Source: Athripsodes cinereus
Lineage: Eukaryota > Arthropoda > Insecta > Trichoptera > Leptoceridae
DNA: 64,000 nt
Assembly (NCBI GenBank): GCA_947579605.1
Contig: OX388309.1
Location: forward strand, 19,042,713 to 19,106,712
Direction of reading: 5' to 3'
Each line of letters starts with the position of its first letter. The stretch's first letter is position 1. The position numbers and the translations under genes were made by a program. The notes beneath the pieces were generated by a model, which did no database searches, had not been told where the DNA came from, and saw nothing but the letters and a program-made list of their open reading frames with translations. Shown piece after piece: positions 45,241 to 55,865 of this stretch.

Positions 45241-46844
45241 TCGTAGCCCAGTTTCAAAACATATTTCATAAAACGGGATAATGTAGGAAGGTACACATTT
45301 TCTTAATGTTAGTACAAAGGTATGAAAATTTTGGGAATCCATTTTCATACCAAGGTAGGTACTTGAATTACGTATCATCAATTAATCTGGTAAAACTGAG
45401 AATGGTATTGAAACGTAAACCTAATTCATTACGAATATTGGATTAAAAAATATCATTTTGACTATCGTAAACTTATATTTTATGTATACAGAAAATATTT
45501 TCGCATTAATTTCAACATTCCCTACTGCCCAAATTCAATTTTATACTGGGAAGAAGGATGGTAAGTTATACGACAAAGAATTAATAAAAAATCATTTTTT
45601 TTGTTTTTAGGTATGAGAAGGAAAACAAACATAAAGTTTAGTAAATGATGACATATTGAATTTCATTTTCCTTTGTGATTTGATTAAGGCTTTTTCTTAT
45701 CCAATACTATTTGCCTAAATCAAATATAAAAAATATTTTCAATATTTGAAATGATGGCTGGGAAATTTTCTCTGATAGATATTCGTTTTTTTTTAATAAG
45801 GAGGTAAAATAGTTAAAGATAAAAAGCAATAAGAAAAATTTGACTTTATCCAATTATGAATGATAAATAAATAAATTTAGATGTATAAGTTATTTAATAA
45901 TATAAAATGTTTGGAATGAAATAGATAATTTGATTTAGACTAGAATCTTTTCTTTTTTACTTACTATCCAATTATGTATAATAATTAATTGATCATAAGT
46001 AAGTACAAATTAAGACATACAAAATGTATAGTAAATGTAATTGTATCTTGTCGTCCTTGGATAAGTGTGATGAACTTAAACAAAGTGTCATGACCTAACT
46101 TATTCACTATTATATACAATTCACATCGAAAAAAATACTAACAATAGACAAATAAAAACATTTTTTTCGTGACGGGCGATGATCAGCAAATTCAGAAACA
46201 TAAGGTAGATTAACGAACTGATTGTGTATCACGATCAGTATGATAATGTGGTCATCGCCCAGTCGTCAATGTGAAAATCTACGAGAGGCCTCTAAGAGGT
46301 TGAAATCTCAGAATCCTAAGACAATGCTGTAAGCTTTTTATAACACTTGTTTATGATACAGGAATACATATATGGTAGTGAAGACCTGGATGGCGCCACA
46401 AACTTACCACCTCAGTGACACATACCTCGAGAATAAGATAATACTGTATATATTGATGTGAATTAAAGGAAAAATGAAGCAAGTGTTGTAGGTACACTTA
46501 ATTTGTTAATATTATCTATTGAAAATTTTGTGATTGCTTCTAATCGATGAAACAAAAAAAAACAATTGAATAAACGCAAAATACGTTTTCCCTCTTACCG
46601 TAAAGATTTTAGCGAAAATAAAATGAGATAATTAATTGAAATTCTATTAAACAGTAATTGATAGACTATTAGCATTATTATTCTCTTTTGCCTACTATAA
46701 ATAAAATAATAATACGCGTTCCATACTCTCGACCCGTATAATGAACGTTTCATAGAATGTTAATATAATATAATATTTCTATATTGTAATACGCGCCTAC
46801 TAATACTTATGTAACTTGGTGCTATTCACGCTTTGCTCCCTGGA
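45241..46844. other. AT-rich spacer with small inverted repeats
   Basis: AAGGTATGAAAAT and its complement form a hairpin near 45316-45353. GACGGGCGATGATCA at about 46171 is inverted (one or two mismatches) near 46250-46266, bracketing about 95 bp. No gene is recognised. Confidence 0.45.
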
Positions 46845-46980
46845 TTGCCTGGAAGAAATTTAAAGACATCTGCTTCTATCAGTGGCGTGTCAGGTCCCCC
46901 GACGTTGGCGATCGCTCTGGAGAATGATTTTCTGTCCCGCGCTGTACCGACCAGCTCTCCCATTTGTGTTATCCCAGTCC
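46845..46980 (-). pseudogene. Possible LINE C-terminal scrap
   Basis: The minus strand reads GELVGTARDRKSFSRAIANV, similar in form to the AxDRxxWRxxV ending of LINE reverse transcriptases, in a patch of raised G+C. It is short and I rate it weakly. Confidence 0.35.
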
Positions 46981-46984
46981 ATTA

Positions 46985-47045
46985 ATTACGCAAGTTCACT
47001 TGACTTGCGGGATATGCTGTGATGGTATAGTGGTAATAGTAAAAA
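46985..47045 (-). repeat. SINE-like dispersed repeat, head only
   Basis: The plus strand ends GCGGGATATGCTGTGATGGT, ATAGTGGTAATAGTAAA, the complement of the (TAC)n-CATCACGGCATATCCC head of the 29640-29940 copy. Confidence 0.6.
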
Positions 47046-47861
47046 CATTCACACAAGCAAACTCATTAAGTAATGTATTATGTGATATTACGACGTGACC
47101 TTGTGAAAACCACATAATTACAGAATCAATTACGTAACATTATCAAATGTACCATTATTATATTATATTATAGTCTATTATATTATTGTGTAGGTATTAT
47201 ATCATGATGATTGGTGATTGTAAGGAATATTGATGTTATTTAGTGGTCAAATGTTTCGGAAATTCCTTGCCTGTTACATGGCACGTACACAATCTGTAGT
47301 TTTTAGCGAAATCTAAATGAAATTTACTTGTATAATATTATAATATTTGTTTTGGTTGTTTTGATACATAAAAAAACAAACGATGAAAAGATATTTGTCA
47401 AATAGAAGAGAACAGGGCACTGTGGAAGTCCAAGCACTATATTATAACTTAATAATGTATTCTCAAATATGGATGAGAGCGAGAAATCTTTTTTGACTGT
47501 GTGAAAAATTGTATGAGTGAGAACGATAATAAAATGATAATACATAGTTTAGTTAATATTGTCGACCAACGATTCTTGGTGAAAGCTCATGATATATTAA
47601 TAAAAATGAAATAAGAACTTACATATAGAACTTCCAAAGTGACTTTATGTTTATATATCACGAGTCGGCTTTCAGGAGCTTCTATTTTCAATATTAAGCT
47701 GACGAAAATAATAATATATATAATAAGGTTAACCTTGCGTTTGGTCTACTCTATGTAGGGATTTGGTGTAAGGTAATCAATCAAAATATAAAAAAAAAAT
47801 ACTATTTTTGAGTGAAATCTAAGATGTAACATGGTTAGTCTAAAACTAACTACGTAATTTA
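47046..47861. other. AT-rich spacer
   Basis: Nothing recognised. Confidence 0.4.
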
Positions 47862-47973
47862 TTTATTTATTCTTATTTACATTATAACTACTTTGAGCGC
47901 CCTTGAGGTGGATTTTTTTCACAAAACGGCGCTTTACAAATCATCCAAACAATAATAATAATAATAATAATTA
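47862..47973 (+). repeat. LINE 3' tail with two-tier hairpin and (AAT)n
   Basis: GCGCCCTTGAGGTG, ATTTTTTT, CACAAAACGGCGCTTTACAA at 47897-47940, then (AAT)n at 47950-47973. The outer stem GCGCC/GGCGC is perfect. A (TTTA)n run precedes it. Confidence 0.65.
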
Positions 47974-48039
47974 AAAGAGTTTAGATTGAATAAATGAATT
48001 TCAATCATACTATAATATATGACATGTTATACTATATGA

Positions 48040-48220
48040 TATCACGGCAAATACCACAAGTGGGATAGCCAGCAGATTAGCCGCATGTAATAAACATACC
48101 TCATCGCTGATAAAAATGTTTTAAAACGCCTTCCTTTCACAAAACGCTCAAAATTTACTGGATATACTTTCTATGAACTGTTCTTTGCCGGGGGCTTCGT
48201 GGCTAATAATAATCTGATGT
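48040..48220 (+). repeat. SINE-like dispersed repeat
   Basis: ATCACGGCAAATACCACAAG, TGGGATAGCCAGCAGATTAG, ATGTAATAAACATACCTCAT (core shortened), and the 3' part GTTCTTTGCCGGGGGCTTCG, then (AAT)-like bases. It links the CATCACGGC head to the same 3' part as the tRNA SINE. Confidence 0.65.
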
Positions 48221-49499
48221 AGGTATATTATAAATATCAGATCTTTAATACAACAATGGCAACGTGGGTGCTAAAAGTAATCAAAATTTACAATTGGCTT
48301 ATATAAAATATATGTAAAATGTTCATATGAAATTTTTATAGAATATTATAGGAATGAGGAGATTTAAATTTACGTAAGTGGTTATGTTATTTTTAGATCC
48401 AAAATACATACCTACATGTTTTTTAATGAGACTATCTACCAAACAACTAAGTAATTTGATAAGTACATGGTTATTATTAAATTAAATTTAACTAATCTAA
48501 GTAAGCAAAATATTGAAACATCTTATAATTCTAGAATATATTATTAATCGTACACTAATGAAAAGGGATATTTATTATAATAAATTGTAGAGGGTGGGTA
48601 ATTAATTGTGAAATACAGCCATAGAGATTGTGTACTACTCGACGACGATATCATCTTATACTCATTACACTCCAATAATCTCTACTGAACACATTAATCT
48701 ACTTTAATAATATAGTATTATTTAAACTAGGAGAAGGACTAGGTACCTACGTAAGTCCTACATTTCGAAATTTCATAGACGAACTGGATAAATAGCTCTG
48801 CTATAGGTATTTTACAGTGTTAGCTACTTAACTTATTTTTTTACATGTGAATGAACTGAAGTCTTGCGTGAATTACTGTAATGGTATGAATGAAAGGACT
48901 ATTTAATTTTCCAAAAGCATGGTACAAAGTGAAAACTATCAAGAAAGTAGTAAGTATCCTATCATTTAAGACAGCTTCATAGCACAACGATATGGTTAAA
49001 AATTTTAAACCAAATTTAAGTAGATTCAGTGTTCTTCATATTCATGTAAGACTGTAGGTAGGTAGGTATATTTTTCATTATAATCTGTCACATGTAAACA
49101 ATAACTAATGTTTATATATAGCCGTGTAGCATAATAAAACTTTATAGGCAGGATAATATGTGAAAGCTGTAATGAAGATGAGACTTTACATTCTAGATGT
49201 ATAATTTACTACGATTAGATTTAGAGTAGTAGTTTACTTATTTTGCGTAGAATTATGTAGATAAAACTATATTTAATACGTATAAATGATTTGAGACCTT
49301 GTATGTAAATTACAAATTTGTTAAGAATATAATGAACTCACTCGGAAAATAAAAAGTGGTACATAATAAAATAAAATAATATCTACTTATTACTGGTAAG
49401 TATGTTTGAATGTAATGTATACATAATATAGTAGAATTGATATCATTAGTAGTAGCAAGAGAACGTACTAATGGTACGGGTCTAATGACCGAGATGAAA
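48221..49499. other. AT-rich spacer
   Basis: Nothing recognised. Confidence 0.4.
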
Positions 49500-49685
49500 T
49501 CATAAAGAAGTGTTTTGAACCGAAACTTACGACGCTTTGTTATTGCTGAAGGTCATGGTGTTGTTATGGAGGTGAGGAACCTCTGCATAATAGAAACTAA
49601 CAAACAAATCGTAAAGTATTCTTTGAATATCCCAATTAGATCGACCGCTCACAGGTATACTAACAACAATAATAATAATAATTCT
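49500..49685 (+). repeat. Unassigned repeat-like piece with (AAT)n tail
   Basis: A 61-codon frame (RRFVIAEGHGVVMEVRNLCI and on) runs into an (AAT)n tail at 49662-49682. The layout resembles a truncated LINE end, but I do not recognise the protein. Confidence 0.3.
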
Positions 49686-50237
49686 TCAACCAATACTTGA
49701 TATTATTATGTATCATAACACTAGCTTTAAATCTTACTTCTATCAAATAAAATAGATTTATAAAATAGAATAAAAAATATTACAGATTATGTTGATATAT
49801 GAAATCGTCTTGAGGGCATAGTGAAAAAAAAATTTAACATATTTTTTAAATGCCCCAATTTCAAAACAATTTGGACACTATCCGATGCACAATATTTGCG
49901 ATTTATTTTATTACTTTTGCACATAATTATCACCGTTAACAAAATACCAAAATTTGTAATCGTTTTAACGCATGTAGTAACCAGTTTTATTTCTACTTGT
50001 ATGCTGATGAAAATGTATTTATCATAAGACAATAAATATTACAAGTTCATCGGTATAAAATTTGTTTATATTATAGAAGGGTAATTCTACGTTGATCCTC
50101 AATAGTCGTTTCTAACAATATAAAATATTAAAATGTCATGAACAATAACGAAACATTCAATAAAGTTCGTGATTTTAGTTTGGACACTCTTGAAACCTTT
50201 CTTTGTGATAGTTTTGGGTAAAATATTGGAATGCGTC
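49686..50237. other. AT-rich spacer
   Basis: Nothing recognised; overlapping plus and minus frames of 68 and 81 codons around 49787-50032 carry no signals. Confidence 0.4.
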
Positions 50238-50306
50238 ACCTCTTTCCACGACATTCCTTGCGCTCTGATATCGTTGTCATAGGAACGGTGTATTGTGAAA
50301 GAGGGA
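50238..50306 (-). pseudogene. LINE C-terminal scrap, (GAT)n-tail subfamily
   Basis: The plus strand reads TGCGTCACCTCTTTCCACGA through GTGTATTGTGAAAGAGGG, the complement of the SFTIHRSYDNDIR...MSWEEVTQ region of the subfamily at 15675-15912. Confidence 0.75.
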
Positions 50307-50323
50307 TTATTTGTCTAGGTGAT

Positions 50324-50456
50324 ATTTATTTATTTATTCATTCTTTACTGTACATTGATTACAAACAATTTCATAAAAGGTAGTATACATTGCAAATAAT
50401 ACAATCAATATAAACAGGGCGACTTTATCGCAAAGGCGCGATCTCTTTCAACTAAT
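50324..50456 (-). repeat. LINE 3' end, CGATAAACTCGC family
   Basis: It shares TATTTATTTATTCATTCTTT, ACTGTACATTGAT, ATAAAAGG and GACTTTATCGCAAAGGCGCG with 2880-3016. It is a minus-strand terminus adjoining the LINE scrap at 50238-50306. Confidence 0.65.
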
Positions 50457-51907
50457 CACGATAAAATTATTATTATTATTTGGTGTTGTTAATTGTGATT
50501 ATGCTCAGTAGCTCCCCTGGTCCTTTTTCTCCGCAGCAGACAATGGCAGTAGAGTCTTATGCGTTATATTATGACGATGAGAGAAGGTTATATGAAATAG
50601 AATATAGTTATAATAAAAAAATATTTTCGTTTACGATATATAATTAATATTAATTAATTTCTTTCGATTCAAAATACAATACATAGTGTTAGAACACTTT
50701 AGCCAAAAAGCGTAAGATAAGATTAATATTGGTATAAAAATGTTATAGGAATACATACGTCAGTAAAATATAGCAACAAGTCTTCGAAATTATAGCATCA
50801 ATTTGCGCTAATTTGTTATTCAACATAAAGAGGTATTTTGTAATATGAGAATTAGTTATCTATGAAAAAAATAGTCGCAGTAGATGCGAGTGTAAAATCT
50901 GACGTGAAAGTGAAAGAGGTAAGAAAAATGATATTTCTCGCTATTTGAATAACAGAGAATAAAAACATATCATTCCGCCGAGTAAAGGAGTGGTAGGTAC
51001 CTACTCGATATTCGATATCCATTAAAGAATTGAATCGCATTCACAGTAAAAAGGATTCATAGTAGATACTTATGATATAAATAATACATTTTTTCTTTGA
51101 TAAGCAGTGGAACCTTAAAATGTTTACAATACGATATCGTACAAATAAAACACTGAAAAAAATAAAACAGTACATTGATTTCACATCGAGAAGTAAGATA
51201 TTGATGAGATGGAGGTTGCTTTATACGACAAAAATCTTCACAAATAAAATAACATGTTGCTTACGAAGTTGCATACATTTTTCAAAGCGTACATATTAAT
51301 ACGCTCTTTTAGACAAAGACTTGCATTACTAATAATTCACTTGATATCTGGTGCCTTGCCTAAAAAAGAGGAAGAAAACGGAATTAAAATTTAATAAAAA
51401 GATCATTATATCAATATTTGCGTTAGTAAAATGTGTGATTAATCTGTAAGGTAAGAAGTAGGTACATTGAAAAAGAATCCAATTTACTAAAATGTTCAAT
51501 CCCTTGTTATTATACGTTATAAAAATAACTCATAGAATATTTTTTTATAAAAACGCAATAAGAAAGAAAGGAGACATCCTGCGAATCATTTCAGGATTGT
51601 TACTGAAAATTCAATTTGTGTATATACGTATTCGTAAGTTATGTGTAAGAAAAAGTGTGTAACAAGTACTTCAAAACAAAAAATATATACATGCATACAA
51701 AGTTGATTTGAAATAATTTAACAAAAAAAAATGTAACTATTGAATAGTTGACAACCATACAGGGTAGACCGGAACTATCTCTAATAGCATATTGTGCTAA
51801 AGACAACATTTTTATTTCTAAAGAATTATTTGTATAGAAGAGAAGGAACAGGTAATTTCCTTTATTTATCCCAGAAAGTAATATAAGAGCATGCAATGTA
51901 AAATTCA
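50457..51907. other. AT-rich spacer
   Basis: Positions 50490-50590 are slightly G+C richer, without readable coding signal. Nothing else is recognised. Confidence 0.4.
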
Positions 51908-52144
51908 TTGCCTGATAAACTAATAAACCAATATTTTGTCACGGTCTCAGAGGTTGAAAACACGAAATATAAATACACGTTCCTTTCTTTAGGCGATACA
52001 TCGGTTGAAAACACTCAGGAAAAAATATCGAAAAAATATAAAAAAGGGAGAGAATCAGTCGAGCGGAAGTGTGACGCAAAAGGAAAAGAATATCAGCTGT
52101 GTGTGAGTGAAATTGAGAAGTTTATCAGGGTGAAAAATAAATAA
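51908..52144 (+). CDS. Hypothetical short ORF, doubtful
   Basis: A 78-codon frame with a lysine- and glutamate-rich C-terminal half (EKISKKYKKGRESVERKCDA and CVSEIEKFIRVKNK) is less A+T-driven in composition than its neighbours. I recognise no family, and there is no visible promoter or splice context. It could be an exon end or chance. I list it only because its composition stands out. Confidence 0.15.
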   Translation: MPDKLINQYFVTVSEVENTKYKYTFLSLGDTSVENTQEKISKKYKKGRESVERKCDAKGKEYQLCVSEIEKFIRVKNK

Positions 52145-53433
52145 AAAAATACTCAATCATTACATTGTATGATAAATATGTATGGGAATATCGCATAACA
52201 TATCAAGAAAACAAGCCACGTGACTGGAGCACTGAATTTATTCTTTTTCGGTAATTTTTAGAAAAGCGACTCAAAGGTATGTGTGTATAACTGTATATTA
52301 TATCTACAAATTGCGAATAAAAAATCCCGCATTGATTGTGATTATGTTAAGTGTAAAGTACGACTTTCATTATAGACTCACCGCCACAAGCAATTTGATA
52401 ACATTGCGTACGAAGGAATACACATAAATATATTTGTATTCCTTTGTTATATATATTATAAACATAGAACGTTTATTACCTTGTTTTATATATATATTTG
52501 TAAAATACGAAAAAAGTATTTCAGGCGAAAACGTTACCGGAAATTATAATTTTTCTTACAATCTTTCAACTATTTTGTTTTACACTTTTTAGGAAGATTA
52601 TAAAAAGTTTAATTTAATTCAATGCTATTTTCTTTATTAGCTTAAGAAAACAAGTTCAATATAAATTCATTTAAAAGCTTCAATGATTAAAATAAAATAG
52701 GGGTTAGGAAAATATAAAGTAGGTATTTATTGTCTATTTACTCCAGTTACGACAAACACGTGTATGAGAAGCTTTACTTTATCTCTTATACGAGTATGTA
52801 GCGCGCTGTTCTTCACTGAGTTTCCGTTCAAAAGTATCCCCATACCATGCAACATAATATTATTACAGTACATAGGTGGTACATATTGAATGTTTGTATG
52901 TTTCACCAACACACTCGAACACAAACAGCCAGCTAGCGCTTGAGTATCCGAACATTAAGATTATGCACGGTGTTACGCTTTAGAATATTGCTTTAGTACA
53001 CCTTTGTGTGCTTAGGAAAATTTCAATTACACAACTTCTCGCGCAGCGGTAAAAGAAAACGAGTAGCAGATACTTACCAACTATATATATAAATAGTAGG
53101 TATATACACTGAAATATAAGGTAAAAAAACACACAATACATAATGATATTAGCGATATCTTAACATACTATCTTCATTGTATTGGAACCATAGAACACGT
53201 ACTTCTCGTATATTCATCAATCATTGTAGTTTGAATAAGATAAAATAAGTTTGTAATATACACAAAAGTTGAGTATTCTAAACCATTTCCAGAACGAAAG
53301 ATTACTTATAAAAACTACATTTTATACACTCACCCTGAAATTCAATATTTATTCTGATACTTTTTGCCACCTGATTCATACATTATTAAAATAGATGAAG
53401 AATTACAACTCTTCAATATTACTATTATCTCAT
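52145..53433. other. AT-rich spacer
   Basis: Nothing recognised. Confidence 0.4.
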
Positions 53434-53540
53434 CACGGCATATATCACAAGTGGGGTAGCCAGCACAAAAACCTCATATGATAAACATGCAAGTTGTCTT
53501 CTCCGTATCAACAAAATAATAGACATTCAAGAAGGGTGGT
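53434..53540 (+). repeat. SINE-like dispersed repeat, partial
   Basis: ATCACGGCATATATCACAAG, TGGGGTAGCCAGCAC, ATGATAAACATGCAAGTTGT, ACATTCAAGAAGGGTGG: the head and half the core of the 29640-29940 copy. Confidence 0.6.
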
Positions 53541-54006
53541 TAACTAAATGTAGACACTTGAAAACGAACCAATGAGTGGTAGACTAATTTTTTCCAGGTG
53601 CTTGACTCTCTTATAAACCCCAATGACAGCTTCATGTGTAGGTATTGTTCTGGAATACCTAGCATGGGTACCGCTATGCTAGATACTTCCAAGTGTAGGT
53701 AGATAAGATTGTACCTATCGTTTACGACTTATCTCTAGTTATTATTCCTTTTAGCGACATCTATCTGTATTTTATAATCATTTTTTGGTTCTGTATCATT
53801 GCAATTAGCCTTGATACGAACCTATATGTCGCTAGGTGTCACCGAACGTATTTCTCACTGAGCGGGTGAGTCGACAGGTATGTTTATATCGATGTTATTT
53901 TTTTTAAATTAATCATTGTATGAGGTCATATTTGTAATATATAATTAAATAATTTTTATTTAAAACACTGTATTCTTTCCAAATTAAATTTATTCACCTC
54001 AAACGT

Positions 54007-54037
54007 TTTCGCCAAGGCTTCTACTTGGCATCATCAG
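54007..54037 (-). ncRNA. Hammerhead-like core, left arm
   Basis: Minus strand CTGATGA (54037-54031, canonical core), T, GCCAAG-TAGAAGC-CTTGGC (perfect 6-bp helix II), GAAA (54010-54007), then ACGTTTGAGGTG. The 5' flank (CTTGC) does not pair with GAGG, so helix I is lost in this arm. Confidence 0.4.
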
Positions 54038-54102
54038 GCAAGCTCTCCCCCCCCCTAGTATAGAAAACAGACTCACTATTTATGAACTTTAACTAACAAG
54101 GC

Positions 54103-54500
54103 TCAAGAGCGGAAGATACTAAGCTTTGAAAACAAGTGTCTTAGAAGGATTTTGGATGTCAGATGGTATGAACATGTTACAAATGATGCTGTGCGCCGGC
54201 GCACCCAGCAGAGACCTGTAATCTCCGTAATACAAGAGAGACGATGGTCCTGGCTGGGACATGTTTTGAGAATGCCCAATGATAGTTGGCCAAAAAGAGC
54301 ACTGTTTTTCCGTCCGCAGGGGTTCCGTCGGCCCGGGCGTCCCTCTTTCACAATACACCGTTCCTATGACAACGATATCAGAGTGCAAGGAATGTCGTGG
54401 GAAGAGGTGACGCAATTGGCACAGAGACGCTCTGAATGGAGGAGGCTGGTTTCTGCCCTGTGCTCCCGAGAGGAGCGTTGAGGGCGATGATGATGATGAA
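54103..54500 (+). pseudogene. 5'-truncated LINE 3' end, (GAT)n tail
   Basis: The plus strand reads KILSFENKCLRRILDVRWYEHVTND AVRRRTQ in pieces, then ISVIQERRWSWLGHVLRMPN, WPKRALFF, MSWEEVTQLAQRRSEWRRLV and SALCSREER before the stop at 54479-54481, and finally (GAT)n. From 54152 on, 109 codons are open. It is the best-preserved copy of the subfamily. It sits between the arms of the fold-back; no clean target duplication was identified (AACTAA is the best candidate). Confidence 0.85.
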
Positions 54501-54509
54501 CTAATTAGT

Positions 54510-54555
54510 CCTCCTGGTGATGCCAAGTAGAAGCCTTGGCGAAAACGTTTGAGGT
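54510..54555 (+). ncRNA. Hammerhead-like motif, right arm
   Basis: CCTC (54510-54513), CTGGTGA (54514-54520), T, GCCAAG-TAGAAGC-CTTGGC (54522-54540), GAAA (54541-54544), ACGT loop, TT, GAGG (54551-54554) pairing with CCTC. The geometry equals that of the 16-kb motifs, but core A6 is G (CTGGTGA), which would be expected to weaken cleavage. Confidence 0.4.
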
Positions 54556-54705
54556 GAAAAAATTGCAGTGTTTTAGATAAAAAATATTTAATTATATGTT
54601 AATAATGAATTTCCAAAGTGTTAACACAAAAACATTAGATTCATATATGTAAATTTAACACATGAAACTACCATATAAATATAAGGCTTAGAAAAGGCAA
54701 CGTCA

Positions 54706-54780
54706 CCTCATTTGATAGTGCCCCGGACGAGACTTGAACCCGCAATCCATCTTGTCGCGAGATGTGTTTTGTCTAATTAA
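54706..54780 (-). repeat. Second tRNA-like SINE family, fragment
   Basis: Minus strand GCGGGTTCAAGTCTCGTCCG contains a good B box; no A box is visible upstream. It resembles 45150-45240. Confidence 0.45.
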
Positions 54781-54799
54781 ATTTACATTTATGTAGTTA

Positions 54800-55194
54800 A
54801 CCCATTTAATTTAACCGTATGGTATTGAATGGGTTAAAAACTTACATAAATAAAATCAGTCAAAAAAATCAGAACACAAACATCTTCCTGTATATTTATA
54901 TACATAGGACAGTTTTTTGTAATAAGAATTATATTACAAAGTTCATTCAGTTTCACAAGATTGATGATTTTATTATGAAAAATCAAAACAGATATTCATA
55001 TTGTTGTGAAACTTTGACATATCTGAAGAAATTATGACAAATGTTTCAAAGGAATATATTTGAATGCTGTCATTCATAGTTACATATTACTTATATGTGT
55101 ATTTAGATTATACACTTCAGCTGAAAAACTACCAACTTCAGATAAAGTAAGTTCTAAACCGTTGTAAACTTTATTCAATTTGTCTTGATTTTTA
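54800..55194. other. AT-rich spacer
   Basis: Nothing recognised. Confidence 0.4.
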
Positions 55195-55290
55195 TTTTAG
55201 GTAACTTTCTTCTTTTCTTTTCTTCTTCCTGGGACTGTTCCAACTTATTGCCGCTGAAGGCTGTTGGGGTCGGCTCTTCTCGTTCTGAGG
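55195..55290 (-). pseudogene. LINE 3' terminus scrap, (GAA)n tail
   Basis: The minus strand reads RADP-like then SGNKLEQSQEEEKK before an (AAG)n tail, a C-terminus I recognise from insect LINE fragments. It overlaps the first third of the plus-strand EF-hand frame, so those residues are not part of the EF-hand protein. Confidence 0.5.
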
Positions 55291-55319
55291 TTATACATTC
55301 TTCTGTTTCTTACATCATC

Positions 55320-55559
55320 TTATGGGATGGCCTGAGGCAGAGAACTGATGTCAATAAAGATGGACAGGTGTCTGTGAATGAATGGAGTTCTATGTGGGAT
55401 GAGTTTTCCCAAAGTACCGACCGTCCTCTGCAGTGGCAGCAGCGTTACATGAACTTCATGTCTGACCTAGAAGATGCTTCCAATGATGGCTCCATTGACG
55501 TGGACGAGTTCACTACTGTCTGCTCTTGTTACGGCCTTCAGACCTCTGAATGCAACTAA
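55320..55559 (+). pseudogene. Calexcitin-like EF-hand fragment
   Basis: About 79 open codons beginning LWDGLRQRTD. Loop 1 is DVNKDGQVSVNE, a canonical 12-residue EF-hand with acids at 1, 5 and 12 and Gly at 6. The joining part MWDEF...QWQQRYMNFMSDLED is characteristic of insect calexcitin/sarcoplasmic calcium-binding proteins. Loop 2 is DASNDGSIDVDE, also canonical. The frame stops right after CYGLQTSECN, where family members continue with a further helix. Intact members have about 190 residues and more EF-hands. No splice acceptor fits the 5' edge and no GT follows the 3' edge; both sides abut LINE sequence. I read it as a captured or broken gene fragment, not a working gene. Both calcium loops look intact. 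Confidence 0.7.
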
Positions 55560-55567
55560 AAAGCCAA

Positions 55568-55620
55568 GGCGCTCTTGAGATGGTCACGGACCATTAAACA
55601 GCGCCAAATACAAATTATCT
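55568..55620 (+). repeat. LINE 3' tail with two-tier hairpin
   Basis: GGCGCT (55568-55573), CTTGAG, then ATGGTC-ACG-GACCAT (55580-55594), TAAAC, AGCGCC (55600-55605). Both stems are perfect 6-bp helices. It starts just after the EF-hand fragment's stop. Confidence 0.65.
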
Positions 55621-55621
55621 T

Positions 55622-55865
55622 TTTTATTATTATTATCTTCAGTCAGGCCATTTCTCCGCCGGATTCTATTGCATTGTGTCATCCAGGTATTCTTTGGTCT
55701 CCCTCTTGATGGCTGTGGAGGGAGATTTATTGACGTAATTTTGTTAACAATGTGTTCCGGTGGTTTCCGCTTTATGTGCCCATACCATCTTAGTTGCCTC
55801 TCTTCTAGTTTGTTATGTATGTCAGTCACACCCATGCTACCACGAATGCGTGAACTTCTTATCTT
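55622..55865 (-). pseudogene. LINE C-terminal fragment, (AAT)n tail
   Basis: The minus strand is open from RIRGSMGVTDIHNKLEERQL through RWYGHIKRKPPEHI, INLPPQPSRGRPKNTW and RRRNGLTE, then runs into (AAT)n at 55622-55637. This is the RWYGHVxRxPxE / RGRPKxTW signature of insect endonuclease-reverse transcriptases, a subfamily different from the others here. Confidence 0.8.

Larger units (their letters stand above)
53935..54603. mobile_element. Second inverted-repeat element with hammerhead-like motifs
   Basis: The left arm (about 53935-54038) and the right arm (about 54510-54603) are inverted copies sharing TGATGCCAAGTAGAAGCCTT, GGCGAAAACGTTTGAGGTGA, CAGTGTTTTA and ATTTAATTATAT; the left has an extra 15-17 bp. 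A LINE fragment (54103-54500) sits between the arms. The architecture parallels 15597-16117 although the arm sequences differ outside the motif. Confidence 0.65.

Noticed and set aside
54035..54060. C-rich run after the left hammerhead arm as an independent element
   Set aside because: Short homopolymer-like stretch (CTCTCCCCCCCCC) with no partner; most likely slippage at the arm boundary.
55185..55559. Full 124-codon plus frame as one EF-hand gene
   Set aside because: The first ~40 codons lie over a minus-strand LINE end; only the part from 55320 resembles calexcitin, and it ends abruptly without splice sites.
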